Shown one piece after another: positions 38,101-52,440 of a stretch of 64,000 nucleotides of DNA. Source of the stretch: Chaenocephalus aceratus. Its lineage: Eukaryota > Chordata > Actinopteri > Perciformes > Channichthyidae. The position numbers and the translations under genes are program-made. Positions within the stretch are counted from its first letter, which is position 1. The number at the start of each line of letters is the position of its first letter. Location of the stretch: assembly GCA_023974075.1 (NCBI GenBank), contig CM043789.1, forward strand, positions 43,013,771-43,077,770. The letters run 5' to 3'. The notes under the pieces were generated by a model. It searched no databases. It was not told the DNA's origin and worked only from the letters and a program-made list of their open reading frames with translations.

Positions 38101-40680
38101 AGTCATACATTACATTACATTGCATTTAGCTGACGCTTTTATCCAAAGCGACTTACAATAAGTGCGTTCGACCAACAAAATACAAACTTCAAGAAAACAA
38201 TCATATAAGTACATCAGGTTTCATAGAGCCAAAACATTTCAAGTGCTACTCAACTGGCTTTAGATAAGCCAGTCCTTTATTAGTATATAAGTGCTTTGTT
38301 AATAGTTCTATCGCTCGAAGTGGAGTCGAAAGAGATGAGTTTTCAGTCTGCGCCGGAAGGTGTGTAAGCTTTCTGCTGTCCTGATGTCAATGGGGAGCTC
38401 ATTCCACCATCTTGGAGCCAGGATACCAAACCCACGTGTTTTTGCTGATGGGAACTTGGGTCCCCCTCGCAGTGCGGGTGTGCAGCGAGCTGTTTGGCTG
38501 ATGCAAAGCGGAGTGCACGCGCTGGGGTGTACGGTTTAACCATGTCCTGGATGTAGGAAGGGCCAGTTCCATCCAAGTACCAGTGTCTTGAAGTGAATTC
38601 TAGCAGTTACCGGAAGCCAGTGAAGGGAGCGGAGGAGTGGTGTGGGAAAATGTAGGAAGGTTGAAGACCAGACGAGCCGCTGCATTCTGGATGAGCTGCA
38701 GAGGTCGGATGGCACATGCAGGTAGACCAGCCAGGAGCGAGTTACAGTAGTCTAGGCGGGTTGATGACAAGAGCCTGGACCAGAACCTGCGTCGCTTTCT
38801 GGGTCAGCTGGGGACGTATCCTCCTGATGTTGTAAAGCGTGTATCTGCAGCAGCGGGTTGTAGCAGCGATGTTTGCAGTGAAGGACAGGTTGTTATCTAG
38901 GGTCACACCCAGATTCCTTGCAGTCTGAGTCGGGGAAACAACAGAGGTGCCGATGTTGATTGTCAGGTCAAGAGTGGGACAATCTTTCCCGGACGGAAAA
39001 GCAGTTCAGTCTTGTCAAGGTTGAGCTTGAGGTGGTGAGCGGACAGAGATGTCAGCTAAACAAGCAGAGATGCGTGCGACGACCTGGGTCTCTGAGCGGG
39101 AAAGGACAGGGATTAATTGGGTGTCGTCAGCGTAGCAGTGGTATGAAAAACCATGCGGGCTAATGACTGATCCGAGCGAGTTTGTGCACAAGGAGAAGAG
39201 GAGGGGACCTAGAAACAGAGCCCTGAGGGACCCCTGTAGCTAATTGACAAGGGTCGGACTCCGACCCTCTCCAAGTAACCCTGTAGGTGCGGTCTTTGAG
39301 GTATGAGGTGAGGAGGGAAAGTGCAGAGCCTGAAACTCCAAGTTCTTGGAGAGTGCGAAGGAGGATCTGATGGTTCACCGTGTCGAATGCAGCAGATGGT
39401 CCAGAAGGATGATGACAGAGGAGAGGGAGGCTGCTTTAGCCGTGTGCAGTTCCTCAGTGACAGCAATGAGAGCAGTTTTCTGTGGAGTGACCTGCCTTGA
39501 AACCAGACTGGTGCAGATCCAGAAGGTTGTTCTGATGGAGATAACAGGAGAGTTGTTTAAAGACAGCGCGTTCAAGTGTTTTAGACAGGAACGGGAGGGA
39601 GAGAGGCAGGCCTGTAGTTTATACATCAGACGGGTTGAGAGTGGGTTTCTTAGGAGAGGGTTTACTCTTGCCTCCTTGAGGAACTGTTGGAAAGTGACCA
39701 AAAGTTAGAGAAGTGTTGATTGAAATGGGTGAGAAACGGTAGAATATCAGGAGATAGCGATAGTCTGAAGGAGGTTTGAAGGGATAGGGTCCAGAGGACA
39801 GGTGGTAGGGCGGGCAGAGGTAATGAGGGTAAGAACCTCACTTGGAGAGAGAGGGGAAAAGGAGGTCAGTGTGTGGGTGAACGGTGGGTCTGGTGAGTAA
39901 AAAAAAATAGAAAAAGGAGAGCGAAAATCATCAACCTTTTTTTCAAAGTGGTTAACAAAGTCGCTTGACAGAAGGGAGGGGGAAGGGGCTTTGGGGGGTC
40001 CAGGAGGAGGAGGGGAAGGGGCTCTGGGGGGGTCCAAGAGGGTGGAGAAGATGGAAAATAGTTTTTTGAAATAGGAAGAGGAAGATTGGATCTTATCTTG
40101 AAAGAAAGTGCTTTTTGCCTGAGAGATCGAAGCAGAGGAGAGGAGAGCCTGATAGGTTAGGAGGTCGTCGCGGTGTTTGGATTTCCACCGTTTCCGCTCT
40201 GCTGCCCTAAGGACGGTTCTATTAGCACGCAGTGCGTCATTTAGCCAGGGAGCAGGAGGGGACTGACGAGCCTGCCGAGATGTGAGAGGACAGAGAGAGT
40301 CCAGAGAGGATGAGAGAGTAGAGAGGAGAGTTTCTGCAGCAGAGTTTGGAAGTAGGAGTTGGAACGAGTCAGAGGAAGGGAGGGCTGAGAGCACCGATGA
40401 GGCAAAGGTAGAGGGGGAGAGGGAACGGAGGTTACGGCAGACAAGTGCAGGATGCGAAGAGATTAGTTCGTTATGTTTGAAAAGGGTTCGAGAGAATGAA
40501 ATGAAGAAGTGATCGGATGTGTGGAGCGGGTTTACAGAGAGGTTAGAAGCAGTGCAGTTCCTTGAGAATATGAGATCAAGGACATTGCCAGCTTTATGAG
40601 TTGGTGGGGATGGAGACAGTGAGAAAGCAAAGGCGGTTTAAAAGAGATGTTAGTTCAGCTATCTGTGCATACATGTGCAA
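38101..40680 (-). mobile_element. L2-like LINE, nearly full RT ORF, inactive
   Basis: Read on the - strand from 40444: a pre-RT region (APWLNDALRANRTVLRAAER and a Pro/Ser-rich linker), CPLDPIPSNLLQ (RT start), LLRNPLSTRLMYKLQAC, the region around SLSSVIILLDHLLHSTR, LKDRTYRVTWRGSESDPCQL, ATGVPQGSV (RT motif) near 39226, then a C-terminal part with SWLQDGGMSSP. At 38101-38165 lies the tail TTGTAAGTCGCTTTGGATAA plus CATTACATTACATTGCAT, identical in type to the V-SINE tail. Frame breaks between blocks show it is dead. Confidence 0.85.
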
Positions 40681-40816
40681 GTCTCAAGTTACTGGGGTGA
40701 GAGTCAAGCAAGTCAAGTCCTACGAAATCCTGATAACCCCAGTTTCCGCATTGAAATCAGTTAAAAGACAGTGGTTATGAAAACTAGAGTTTTATTTTCA
40801 ACAATGGAGCTCTGAA

Positions 40817-41001
<185 letters not shown>

Positions 41002-41271
41002 TTCTAATGACGGTAAACACAGTGAAGGCACGGCTCTTTGCAGCTGGTGCTGCTCTTCTCATATGCGAGGCAAGTCATGTGACTCGAGTCCCCCACCTCT
41101 GGTATAAACTTTGGTTAGAATATTATTGTATCAATACAAATATAATAAACACAAACAGTTGATTAGTAGTATTTTGTTAACTCAAGGTGGATATTAAGTG
41201 AGTTTTGATTGTGTTAACTTAAACTGTATTTATGCTTTTTAGATTGACTTTCTCTCTTTCTCTGTCCCTAG

Positions 41272-42366
<1,095 letters not shown>

Positions 42367-43860
42367 ACAATTCCCATCTATTGACCATGTGTTGGGTAAT
42401 GCTTTTTTCAATTACAGATCCCATCCCAACAGCGCCATCTGTTAACGTAACGTCAGATTTGACAGGCATAATGTTCACTGTTCCTTTTAGTTTCTTTTTC
42501 TGGCTGTCTGTCTGCGGAGAACGCACTGTTTCAAACAGCTGACATTATTGCAGCATTAAATCCAAGCCATTGTCCAATACAGCTTATGTATCCAATATAC
42601 AATCCCGTTTTAATGCCTTCACATACCCGACCGCTTTCCCAGCCTTGGCTGTCGGCATCTCCTTTCGCTGTCTTGATGAGCGCAGGTGGTGACAATCTCC
42701 AGCTGATTGTGGCGTGTTGTCCAGCTGATCCGGGATGACTGTCGGTTGTGAAGTAATCCAATTGTTTGTCCGGTGAAATGCGATATGCGATATTTCATTT
42801 CATTTCAAACCTTTATTTATTCAGATTGGTCCCTTGAGATCATAGATCTCTTTTTCAAGGGAGACCTGCAGCATATAGGTTCCACATGAAACATAAAACA
42901 ATAAAGGACATTATACATTATATTTACAGGATACATAGTTATAGACATTTACAAGTGCCCATTGTATCAGCAAGCATTTCATTTACCCTAGCTTTAAAAA
43001 CATGCAGAGGAATGAGAATGCTCAGTTTCAATTCTTGCTGAAGATTGTTCCAAGCAAGTGGAGATGTTTCTTATATTGTCCGGTTTCACTCATAGAGTAC
43101 GATTCTACTTAATGTAATGGCAATTTAAATGTTCCAGTGTCTTCCAGACTCGCAACCCTACATATTTGTTGTGCTGGGTACTGAATAAACTTCTTTACTC
43201 AAGTAAAGTAAGTCCCAGTCGAGTCCTGTTAGTATCCCAGTCGAGTCCTGTTAGTGTCCCAGTCGCAACTCCCTTCTCAAGTTGGAAGCAGCCTTGAGAA
43301 GGGAGGAGATCGCTCAAGCAGAGACCTTTTTTAATTTAGCCTTCCTGCGCATTCTTGGCCAGATGCTAGGGGGAATGGGGAGCCGACGTGCCCCGTCTCC
43401 TCTGCCTCTGTGATACAAGTAACCTCTGGCTGACATTATATTGTTTATTTACAAGTCCTTACGTTAAAATGAAACACTTTTAAACCATTTAATGAAGAGT
43501 CATTCAACTTTACTCTTTCACAAAGTCCATGTAAAAACATGATAAAGTGGCCAAACCAAAATTGGCACATTTGCACGACAAGGTGCCTTTTGAAGTGTTT
43601 ATGTAAATATTTGTAAAACATCTTAACACATGTTCTGAACTCTTGATTTAACCACGGTCTACCTAACGAGAATACAATAACAATACAATACAAATGTGTG
43701 GTGTTGTTCACATGTTAGACATGAAATGGGACAAATCTGCCATGAAAAATACTCACATCTCTCTTACGTCACTACATTTTGGTCTGACAGACCGCAACAT
43801 TAAAACAACGGACTGTGTACTGTGTGTGGCAACATTAACTTTTACCACAAGTTATTTAAT
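42367..43860. other. intergenic; LINE-type tail at 42790-42880
   Basis: AAACCTTTATTTATTCAG, then CCTTGAGATCATAGATCTC and TTTTTCAAGGGAGACCTG, is the reverse complement of a common fish LINE 3' end. A fourfold CCCAGTCGAGTCCTG-like repeat lies at 43210-43265. No gene otherwise. Confidence 0.5.
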
Positions 43861-43863
43861 TGT

Positions 43864-45802
43864 TTAAAGGCACCCAAAGCCGGGGGAATTATTAATGCCA
43901 AAGTTCATGTTGGCTTTGAAGGCACCATAAGTGTCCAAAAGAGGAAGCTTTAAAAATGTTGGCACAGGTATTTGCCATTGGGAATGTTGACGTTGTAGAA
44001 CATAGGAACTGAAGGCGTGGCAGAGGACTCATACCAGCAGGAGGCACACATGGCACACGTGTAGCGAACATTAACACCTCCTCCAAGGTCACTGAGCTGT
44101 CAATTTCTAAAAAGTAGAGAACAATGGAATCAATTGACAGTAAATACTATCTACATCAACACCGGAACTTTTTATAATCTGTGTGTATAAAAATCAAACA
44201 AGAGCAAATTGACTAACCTTCACAATCGAGAAGATAGTCTGCCCAGTAACTCATAGCGTTCTCTTCCTGAGCCGTCTGTTGCTTCCCTGTTGACTACATT
44301 CAGGCTGGAACAGATAACCCATCTCTGCAGCAGACCGCTTCACATCGGCATGACGGAGAGCAGGGGTCGGAACCGTCGGATGCTGCTGCAGAGCTGTCAA
44401 AAACCTTTCAAGTCCAGCCTTGAATCTAAAATACAATTAAAAGATGCATGCAAAGATACATGTGCATCATGTAGAAGTAAGTAAGCAAGAAAATGGGACA
44501 ACAGCAACACGTTTTTCATAATTATTTTAACAATGAAATACAAAAACCTACCTTTCGATTGCAGTGTTGTTCCTGTGGATTATGTACCACTTCAGGTAAT
44601 CCTCTACAATCTTTTTTTTCTTCTTCACATGACCTGACATGTCTGAAGCACCCAGCAGTCTGCAACATGGCACTGTTCCGTATCATCAAGTCCTGAAGGA
44701 TCTCCACTGAGGGTGAATTCTGAATCTAAAAGAAGAGATAACAGAGTCCCATACATTTCAAATATGACACGTAATTATAAAAAATGGTAATGCCAGAAGT
44801 ATATCTTGAAAGAATGGTTTAAGTGGACAAAACTCTCTCTTTACCTATTCTAGAATTTCACACCCTTCCCATACCTCTTGTAGGACTTTCCCTATCTCCT
44901 CATCTGTAATGTCTCCGACAGATGCCTTGAGACTGCTCTGCCCTGAGATGTAGCTGACCAGATCCTCTGACAGAAAATTAGGACCAGGTCCACCATGCAC
45001 ACGGCAATCATCTTCCCTGCTAAATAATACTCATCCTCTCTGATAGCTGTCCAAGATAATGCAGAATAAAGAAATATTAAATCAGTTTTCATATTTGAAA
45101 ACACTGCAAGGTTGAAATATGGGTTCTTTTAAAAACATTATACACAACACAGAACCTGTTGAATTGTAGACCAGGTCGCGGCTCTCCACAGGTCCATCAA
45201 ATATGGGCCGTTTGTTCAGCTCTTTCATGAGAAGGGAGAGGAATTCTCTCTTGGGGCCACCTGTATCGAGACCTTCCTCAAACCTCCCTTCATCGTCAGA
45301 GAATTTCAGCAGGATGTCTTTCTTTTCTGAGAATGTTGCCCTTTTGAATCCTCCGACTGCTCCATCCCAGATGTTCGAGCGACGGATGTTAAATCTGCTG
45401 ACAGCTCGATGGTCAATCTCTAGGGCCAGGTTTGCAGTTATCTCAGAAAGTCATTGCCTGTCATCAGATGAATTATGACCGTGTTAAATGGTACACCATA
45501 GCACACATTTTTGATCAGGAAAAATAACAACCACAGTTGAAGTATGGGTAACTTTTCTCTTACTTTGTATCCTCTGGAATGACTGCACTCAACACTGTCC
45601 GAGTCATCCTTATCCTCTATTACAATGGGCGCATCCAGCTGAGTATATTTGCTGAGAAATTGACATACACAAGTTTACATTGTTGATGTTTTCATATAAA
45701 ACATACTTGAATTGTAGAAAGGAAAGTATAATACCTATAGCACGCAGTTTCCAGCACACCTCCTGATGTTCCCGGGCCCTCTTGTGAGTCAGAACATAAG
45801 AC
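43864..45802 (-). pseudogene. HECT-domain E3 ligase-like gene, multi-exon, broken frames
   Basis: Exons with matching phases on the - strand: 45735-45802, 45564-45651 (acidic linker with IEDKDDSD), 45156-~45445, 44875-45046, 44552-44725, 44218-44425, 43864-44106. The product resembles the fish multi-copy G2E3-like family: [20 protein letters not shown] and [17 protein letters not shown] (HECT N-lobe), [78 protein letters not shown], and [11 protein letters not shown] with the presumed catalytic Cys, ending NNSPGFGCL. Breaks: an in-frame TGA at 45451-45453 (unless the exon starts after it), one-base shifts near 45001, at the T8 run 44612-44619, near 44266 and near 43951. The 5' end is not found. 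A recent pseudogene or uncorrected homopolymer errors are both possible. Confidence 0.7.
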
Positions 45803-45946
45803 CTGAATCACAAACCATAACGGGGATAGGACCGGTAAGTTGAAGTATTTTAAATCATGGCTATCAGAGGGCTGATTTAGAAAGAAAAGACTATTCTAAT
45901 GTACACAAACGTGGATCTCTGGGTCAGTGTGACACATTATTTCATG

Positions 45947-46252
45947 TACCGTACTTTTCGGACTATAAAGCGCACCTGCATATAAGCTGCAGCAGCTACA
46001 TTGTCCGTCTGTCTTGCTCTCGTTCTGTCTCTCGGTTCCACTTTCACTTTGGAGCGCTACCTGTCTCACTCTTTTCCGGCCTCCAGCTTTTCCCGCCGCT
46101 TGAAGGTGGCGGGCGCGGACCGGTCCTAGAGCCCATAAAGGTGGTTAATTGTACCTGTAAAATCCATAGATTTAGGAGGTTCCCTAGTGGCCGGTAGCTG
46201 TACAAAAAAAATGGTGGGAAAAGTCGCGGCTTATAGTCCGAAAAGTACGGTA
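45947..46252. mobile_element. palindromic MITE with 22-bp termini
   Basis: TACCGTACTTTTCGGACTAT at 45947 is repeated inverted, ending AGTCCGAAAAGTACGGTA at 46252. TA at both ends could be the target duplication. The family with CGGACTATAAG ends is abundant in fish. It lies just upstream of the HECT-like exons. Confidence 0.85.
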
Positions 46253-46319
46253 GTTTAAGACATTAATTGTGTGACAATATTTTCAGACAAGGCTAAATGT
46301 GAACAATAGACAATGTTTA

Positions 46320-46395
46320 GGAGCCATAATTAGCGGAGCTGCTGAATCAGCGCCTGACTCTCCATCTGCAGGTTCCCATACCTGGAAGTAAAACA
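46320..46395 (-). other. possible further upstream exon of the HECT-like gene
   Basis: On the - strand the acceptor TTACTTCCAG precedes an open stretch reading WEPADGESGADSAAPLIM in one frame. No convincing donor was found. Confidence 0.2.
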
Positions 46396-46681
46396 CAATA
46401 TATCAGTGTGACACTTCAATTTGACAGAACGAGAGCTTAACACATTTGAACTTAAATATTGAATTATATTATTCTGACTGATAGTGTATGTGATTTGCGA
46501 CAGGGGGAATGATCCTTCTTACATTTTCACTTTCAGTGAAAAACATACAAATTATTATGGTGTGATTTTGCACTAAATAAAGTTGTTTTCTTATGTTTGT
46601 AAAATATGTGTAGGCCAGGACGCTGCAACATTTACCGCAATTTAAAATGCTATTTTGGGACATGTTTCATCGTAAAAATAT

Positions 46682-47058
46682 GCCGGCTTGATGTCCTTCC
46701 AAGAATTGAAAGATATGTATAATGTGCCTGGCTCTTCCTTCTTTTTCTATTTACAACTACGTACTGCCATGCGCACACATGGAGTTCCTTGGAATCAACC
46801 TGTGCCAACACATCAATTGGTTAAGGTCATATTAAGTCCAAACAGTGTGAGAGGCACTACTTCATATATATATAAAAAACTGCAAGATAAATTAACCGGA
46901 TATATTGGCATCTCTGCAGTATGGAACGCAGGTCTAAAAAATGATACGCAGACTATTGATTGGAAGAGAATATGGAATAATATCTCCTTAACATCGAATG
47001 ATCACAATCACCAATTTCTTCTCTCGCATAAAAAACCGCATGTGCATCAGCAATAATA
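46682..47058 (+). mobile_element. L1-type LINE, C-terminal ORF2 fragment
   Basis: The frame from 46688 reads SFQELKDMYNVPGSSFFFYL and QLRTAMRTHG, then LVKVILSPNS, TSYIYKKLQDKLTG, IDWKRIWNNIS and HNHQFLLSHKK, the C-terminal region of L1/Tx1-like ORF2 proteins. It is 5'-truncated. A T-rich imperfect repeat with CATCACGGCG and TTTATTTGC units follows (47085-47200). Confidence 0.7.
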
Positions 47059-47320
47059 GTCCCCGGTAATTCACTTCCGTTGTGGCTTTTTTATTTGCAT
47101 CACGGCGTTTTTATTGCATCACGGCGTTTTATTTGCGCGGCGTTTCTGTTTCTTTTTCTGTTTCTTTTTATTTGCAGCGTTCTTTTATTTGCAGCGCCCT
47201 GGCCTCTCAGGGCCACCGTACAAACCCTCAAAGTACACCCTGTAGCGAGTACAATTCTAACACAGAAAATACCTCCCCAAAACGCCTCGTTGGTGAAACG
47301 TCATCATCCATTTAATTCTT

Positions 47321-47356
47321 CCGGGTACGAGATTACGTAAGCAAGTACCCGGAACG
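47321..47356. other. perfect short hairpin
   Basis: TTCCGGGTAC, a 16-base spacer, then GTACCCGGAA. It could be an internal palindrome of a transposon. No terminator role is implied. Confidence 0.5.
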
Positions 47357-47978
47357 AAATGGACCAATCCGCGGAGCCGTTACGTTAAGCTGATTGGTCC
47401 AAATTGACCAATCCACGGACTTCCTCACACACTCAGTGCAGGCAGCTCAGCTGATCTCTCCTCCCTGGCTGCAGGCTGATAACAGATAGTTGGGATCGCG
47501 GCGAAATTCTCTCTGCAGACCCTCACAGCGTCTATCAACCTTTTTCTTACTCAATATCAAGCCACACTTATTGTTTTTACTTCGGCTGTGACTTTGTGTG
47601 TGCTCAGGGTGAGTTTGGCTGTGTTTCGCTAAACAAGGAAACGACACGGAGCTCAGCGCGATTCACAACGTCCCGACCAATCAGAGCACACTGTGCTCAC
47701 AGGGAGGGTGGGGGCTGTGAGCTACAACGAGCCGTTAAAGGCAGAGAGTGAAATTCAGTGAATACGTAGTTTACAGAGATGCTGAGAAACCAATGTGAGT
47801 TTGGAAAATTGCACAATATAAATCTATTCTCGTAGACCTCAACAATGGAATTATGATCAGTGGAAATGGCCATGACATGTCTTCTTTAAATCATTTGACA
47901 AACACATGTATGTGAAAAAAAGAGATATATTTATGTTCAATACAGTACAATGAATATTTAGGTATTACATTATACATT

Positions 47979-48440
47979 CTAGGTATTCAGGTAGCGCACC
48001 AGACCCTCTCGTATGCCCCTGCACTCCTCTGCACCTTGTGCCACTGCTACCCCTGGCTGGCTCTGCTGCTGCTGGTGCATCCCACCCATCATCATAGGCC
48101 TCTCCATGACGCAGAGGTTATGCAGAGCACAGCATGTCCGCACCATGGATTTCACAAGTTTCACATCACAGTCATTTCCTTTCATGAGGCAACGCCACCT
48201 TCAGTCGACCAAAAGCGTTCTCTACCACTACCCGTGCTCTGCAAATGTTCTTGTTGTAGATCACATGTTCGTCTGTCAGCCGTCCAGTGTCAGGGAACGT
48301 TTTTATGAGCCAGTTTTGCAAGAGATAGGCATTGTCTCCCAGGATGTAATAGCCAGCATTCACCCCACCAATGTTCCTGGTGCAAGGTGGAATAGTTGCC
48401 GCGACTAACTCCCACAATGACGACAGTGTAGTGATCACTT
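47979..48440 (-). pseudogene. Harbinger (PIF) transposase, C-terminal fragment
   Basis: On the - strand: GYYILGDNAYLLQNWLIKTF (the DDE-type D in GDNAY), TGRLTDEHVIYNKNICRAR, VVENAFGRLK (the E of the catalytic triad), then a frame break followed by KLVKSMVRTCCALHNLCV. These are hallmarks of HARBI1-like nucleases. An apparent indel of about 5 bases separates GRLK from the rest, and the N-terminal half is absent. A dispersed repeat often found near Harbinger ends (GAGAGGCGAAGTCCCTCCC) follows at 48525. Confidence 0.8.
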
Positions 48441-49373
48441 ATTAACACACTGACACATATTTCACACATGGAACTACAGGTTGGGGGTATTGTTTCCACA
48501 CGGACATATATGTGGTTAACTATATAGAGAGGCGAAGTCCCTCCCTTTCCGGGGGACCTCCATGGGACCTTATTTTGGAAAAATTATGTATTGAAGTCAA
48601 TGGAGAGAGAAGTTATCTTTTGATCCCGTTTGAATTGTGCAACGAATAACACATATGATGTTTGTCAATTTAAAAGATAAAGTCAAAAACATAAAAATGT
48701 GTCGTAAAACTGTGAAGTAACACATGTTTTTGTGTGAAACGCTCAATGAACTACAACTCCCGTCTCGCATACGTCATCAACACCAAGATGGCCGTCACGT
48801 TGGCACATTTCACCTCTTTCTTTCAGAATGAAGTGAAAAGTATTAAAATAGGTGAGAATCACTACAAGTCTGGCCATGTTGAGAACTGTACATACATACA
48901 TATATATATATATATACACATATATATATTCACTAATTTGATCTACTCTGTTTATTTATATTTCCTAGATAACCACAACATAACAAACGAACATCCTGTA
49001 ACACCATAACTCCTGTGAACAATTAAAGTTTGGATATCTACACCCCCTGGACTGCTGCAATCTTTCTGACAGAAGATTTAGGCCAGACTTGTATACACCA
49101 GCATTCTTTATTCATCATTTCACACTTACGTTGTTCACCACAGCCTCTGATGTATGCATTTATAAGTTCTCAGTGCCAGACGAGCAACTTGCCCGATTTG
49201 AACACATATTTGAGGCCGATAGTCAGTTCTGCTGCAGCGGAAACACAAAATACTGGTTTCGCGTTTGGGCATCGGCACCAGCTCTGAACCGGAACCATCT
49301 CATTGGAAAACTGGTTCTGTTGGGTTTTGCCTGATCATCACATCCTCTCTTCTACCTGCTCATCACTCACACA
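48441..49373. other. repetitive, no gene
   Basis: A fish dispersed repeat lies at 48520-48790 (TTTTGGAAAAATTATGTATT, TGGAGAGAGAAGTTATCTTT). (TA)n lies at 48896-48930. The rest is unassigned. Confidence 0.45.
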
Positions 49374-52300
49374 CAGGGGCGCCGTAAGGGGGTGAAAAGT
49401 TAGGATGATTCTAACTTTTTTGACTGACAGGGGCCCCAAACATTTTTAGAACATTCAGAAAACAAATGTAAGTAACCTTTCATCAATCATAAATAATTAA
49501 CATTAATATAACGTCATATTGATAATGTACTCACTAAACTTACGATTCATTTAACTTATTTTCTTTCAAAAGTTAATTATCCAAAGCATCGAACACCCCC
49601 CTCTATTTACATGTAATGGTTTGGTCCTGCCTCCAAACGCTGTGCGCGCACTTAATTCTAGCAGCAGAGAGTGAGAGCATGGGAGGAGGGATGCTAGTAC
49701 TTACGTGCGTACAATGTCTCAACGACTCACAAAGTCAGGCTTTCAAAAAGAAAAGGAGAGAAAGACAAGAGAGAGGGACTAAAGGGCGACAGTATGTCAC
49801 CCAGTCTTTCAAAGAAAAGGTGGGTGTGGTCTATGAGTGGTGGAAATTAGTCTGTTAGCTAAGCGTAGTCCATTGTAAATAATTGTTTTGAGGTTTTTCA
49901 TTTCACTCCTCTTTCAGCTGACATTTAATAAGTGCAGGTACATTTTTAGCAGCTATTCATACTAAACCAGTTGTCCCTCCCCTGGGGCCAGGACCAACAG
50001 ATCCACATTTAGGCTCCGCAGCCCCGTCCCCCCATAAGGCTTTGCAGTCTTGCCATGCTGTCCATTGAAACACCCGAACCCCTAAAAAATAGTTTTTTAC
50101 GTAAATCCACGTTTATTTTGAAATGAGCCGTGCGACTTCCGACTGATTTCGATGGAGCAGGGTCACTCAGTGTTTGATCATCTTTCGTCAAAAGCACAAT
50201 AATGAACACACATAAAACACAGATGCATAAATAGCTAAATATTTGTTTTAAACTTAATATCTTTTATCATTTACCATTAGTTCATTTCACTCATCAAACT
50301 ATAAAATCAAAACCAGCTTGCCGCTTTAAAGATTTACTTCAAGGCAATCACTAGTCAAAAGCATTTTAAAACTTAGGATCCTAAGAGATCCAGCTAAGGT
50401 ATACACTTCACAGTTGTGATTTTATCAATCTGTAATCTGCAAAAGTGCAGTGTCCTCCATTTTAGGATTACTTTTACGTTTACTTAAATACGCTTTAGTC
50501 AAGAGTAAGGCACTTAGTCAAATCAATGCATTCATTTTAGTCAAGTACAATGTTCAAAATCTGAAATGGAAAAGTTAGGCAAATATTCAAAAACTTTTGT
50601 AAAAACCTGGAAAGGAAGGATTACACATTCTTAAAACTTGAATTATTACATTTGTAAATGCTACCACTGATCTGTACCAAATTAAGTCTATCAATTATTC
50701 CTATTAGCCATACTTACCTGAGCTACTTATGGTACTTGGAAAGGATTCTTCTGTGTTTATCTAATGTTGAATATAGAATATCAATTTCTTTAAATTATAC
50801 TTCTCTAATTTGAGGATCAAATATGCTACATAATGGTTATATGAAATATTATATTATAAATTAATCCAGTACTTGAAACATCATTGTAGGTCTTTCTGTG
50901 CATGGATAATACGTTAAAGAGTAGTGTTGTTAAGCCTGATTGCTGGACGATTAAGGATATTAACATTATCTGTGATAATAGTAGAAATATCTTATTATTC
51001 AATACTTTATAATCTGAAAATATCAATTAATTAATTTTGTTTAGTGCGAAAGTGTAATCTGATCCGGAAAAAATATATTAATCACCGCTATTCAACACAT
51101 GTCTGTTCATTGGAAATATAAAGACAGTCATTAATTGTACATCTGTAAACATCCAAGATATAAAATAAATTCAAAGTTTATCTTTGTACGAGAGCTGGAA
51201 GAACGTGTCCTTCAGTCTTTCTGACTCGTTATCCTCCTCTCTGGAGTGTCTGGTGTGTGTAAAGGCATCCTGATACTGTAGATTAGCACTGAGGTGCTGA
51301 TTGGCTCAAAACTCTTCATCAGAGCGCCATATTTCAAACCCCCCCCAATTACTCTGCTTTTGTGGCTCATTCAGTGAGCACTGTAGTTGATCCCCCCAGT
51401 GAAATGGAGGCTCATCTGCCTGCATTCCTTCTGCTATCTGCTTGAGAGCAGTGCAACTGCCTATTCCAAGTGGCACATCCAGGTGTCCCCCCGTGATGGG
51501 AGAGGTTAGGAAGACATCTGCTCCTCCAAGAAACAAGGAACCTTGTATTATAGAAGCCTCTGAGCCCTCGCTCGTCCTGCAGAGTTGTCTGCTTGAGCCC
51601 ACCGAGCAGAAAGATGAAGAAGCATCCCATCTCCTCAGAAAGTTGAAGATTAAAATCCTCTCATCTCGAACGACCTTGTGCCTCCTTGCCCGTGGCTGGG
51701 GTGCCCTCTGCAGCCGGAGAGTGTGACCCTCTCTCTCTGACCCTTGGCCTTCAGAGCTGTCCTAGTTATTGGGTTAAAACTTGATAGGGATGTTTTCCTG
51801 AGTGAAGACAACTCAAGGTAATGGATTAGCACATTATCATTCAATTACAAAAATAGGATAGGCCCCTCAGAATTATTTGGGAGCCTTCCTGACAAATGCA
51901 CATGCATAAATATAAGGTTTGTGTTAGTCATTTAACATGCAAGAATCATATACTCATCAGTCCAAAGCAGATACATGTTATTGTAATTTAAAGGTGAGCC
52001 AGTCCCTGTGGATATAACCCCTTCTCAATGATTCTAAATGCTAAATTAATTCACCATTTACCGTTTGATAAAAGATTAGTTTATCAGAAATATTTTTCTC
52101 TTCCATAAAACAGGTTTGAGAAATAAATGTTCCAATATAAAATCAATTACTCAATATAATTGACTCTCCCCTCCCTTTTGTTAAATGAAATAGTGCAGCA
52201 GAATGTTGCAGCAGAATGTTGCAGCAGAATTTGCGGTCTGCACAGTGTTATAAGTTCACCGCTCAGTGTCAGTAAATATCGTGCAGTTAGTATTGGACTT

Positions 52301-52440
52301 CAAGATAGATGCAAACCTGTAGAGTTATGTAAAGCATAGATGAGTCGGTTGGGTTCTGGAGGTGTGGTTACAGCCATTGTGCTTGGTTGGCGTGGCCTGG
52401 GCCTGGTGGTGGGGCCCAATGTGATCTGGCGGCGCCCCTA
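49374..52440. mobile_element. 3.07-kb hAT-like element with perfect 8-bp duplication
   Basis: It starts CAGGGGCGCCGTAAGG and ends GGCGGCGCCCCTA (complement TAGGGGCGCCGCC), a terminal inverted repeat of at least 11 bp. CTCACACA flanks it exactly at 49366-49373 and 52441-52448. No transposase is recognisable inside; ORFs up to 98 codons have no known domain. GCAGCAGAATGTT is repeated in tandem at 52195-52232. Confidence 0.8.

Noticed and set aside
51306..51602. 98-codon ORF on the - strand inside the 3-kb hAT-like element
   Set aside because: No recognisable transposase or other domain; composition is not coding-like.
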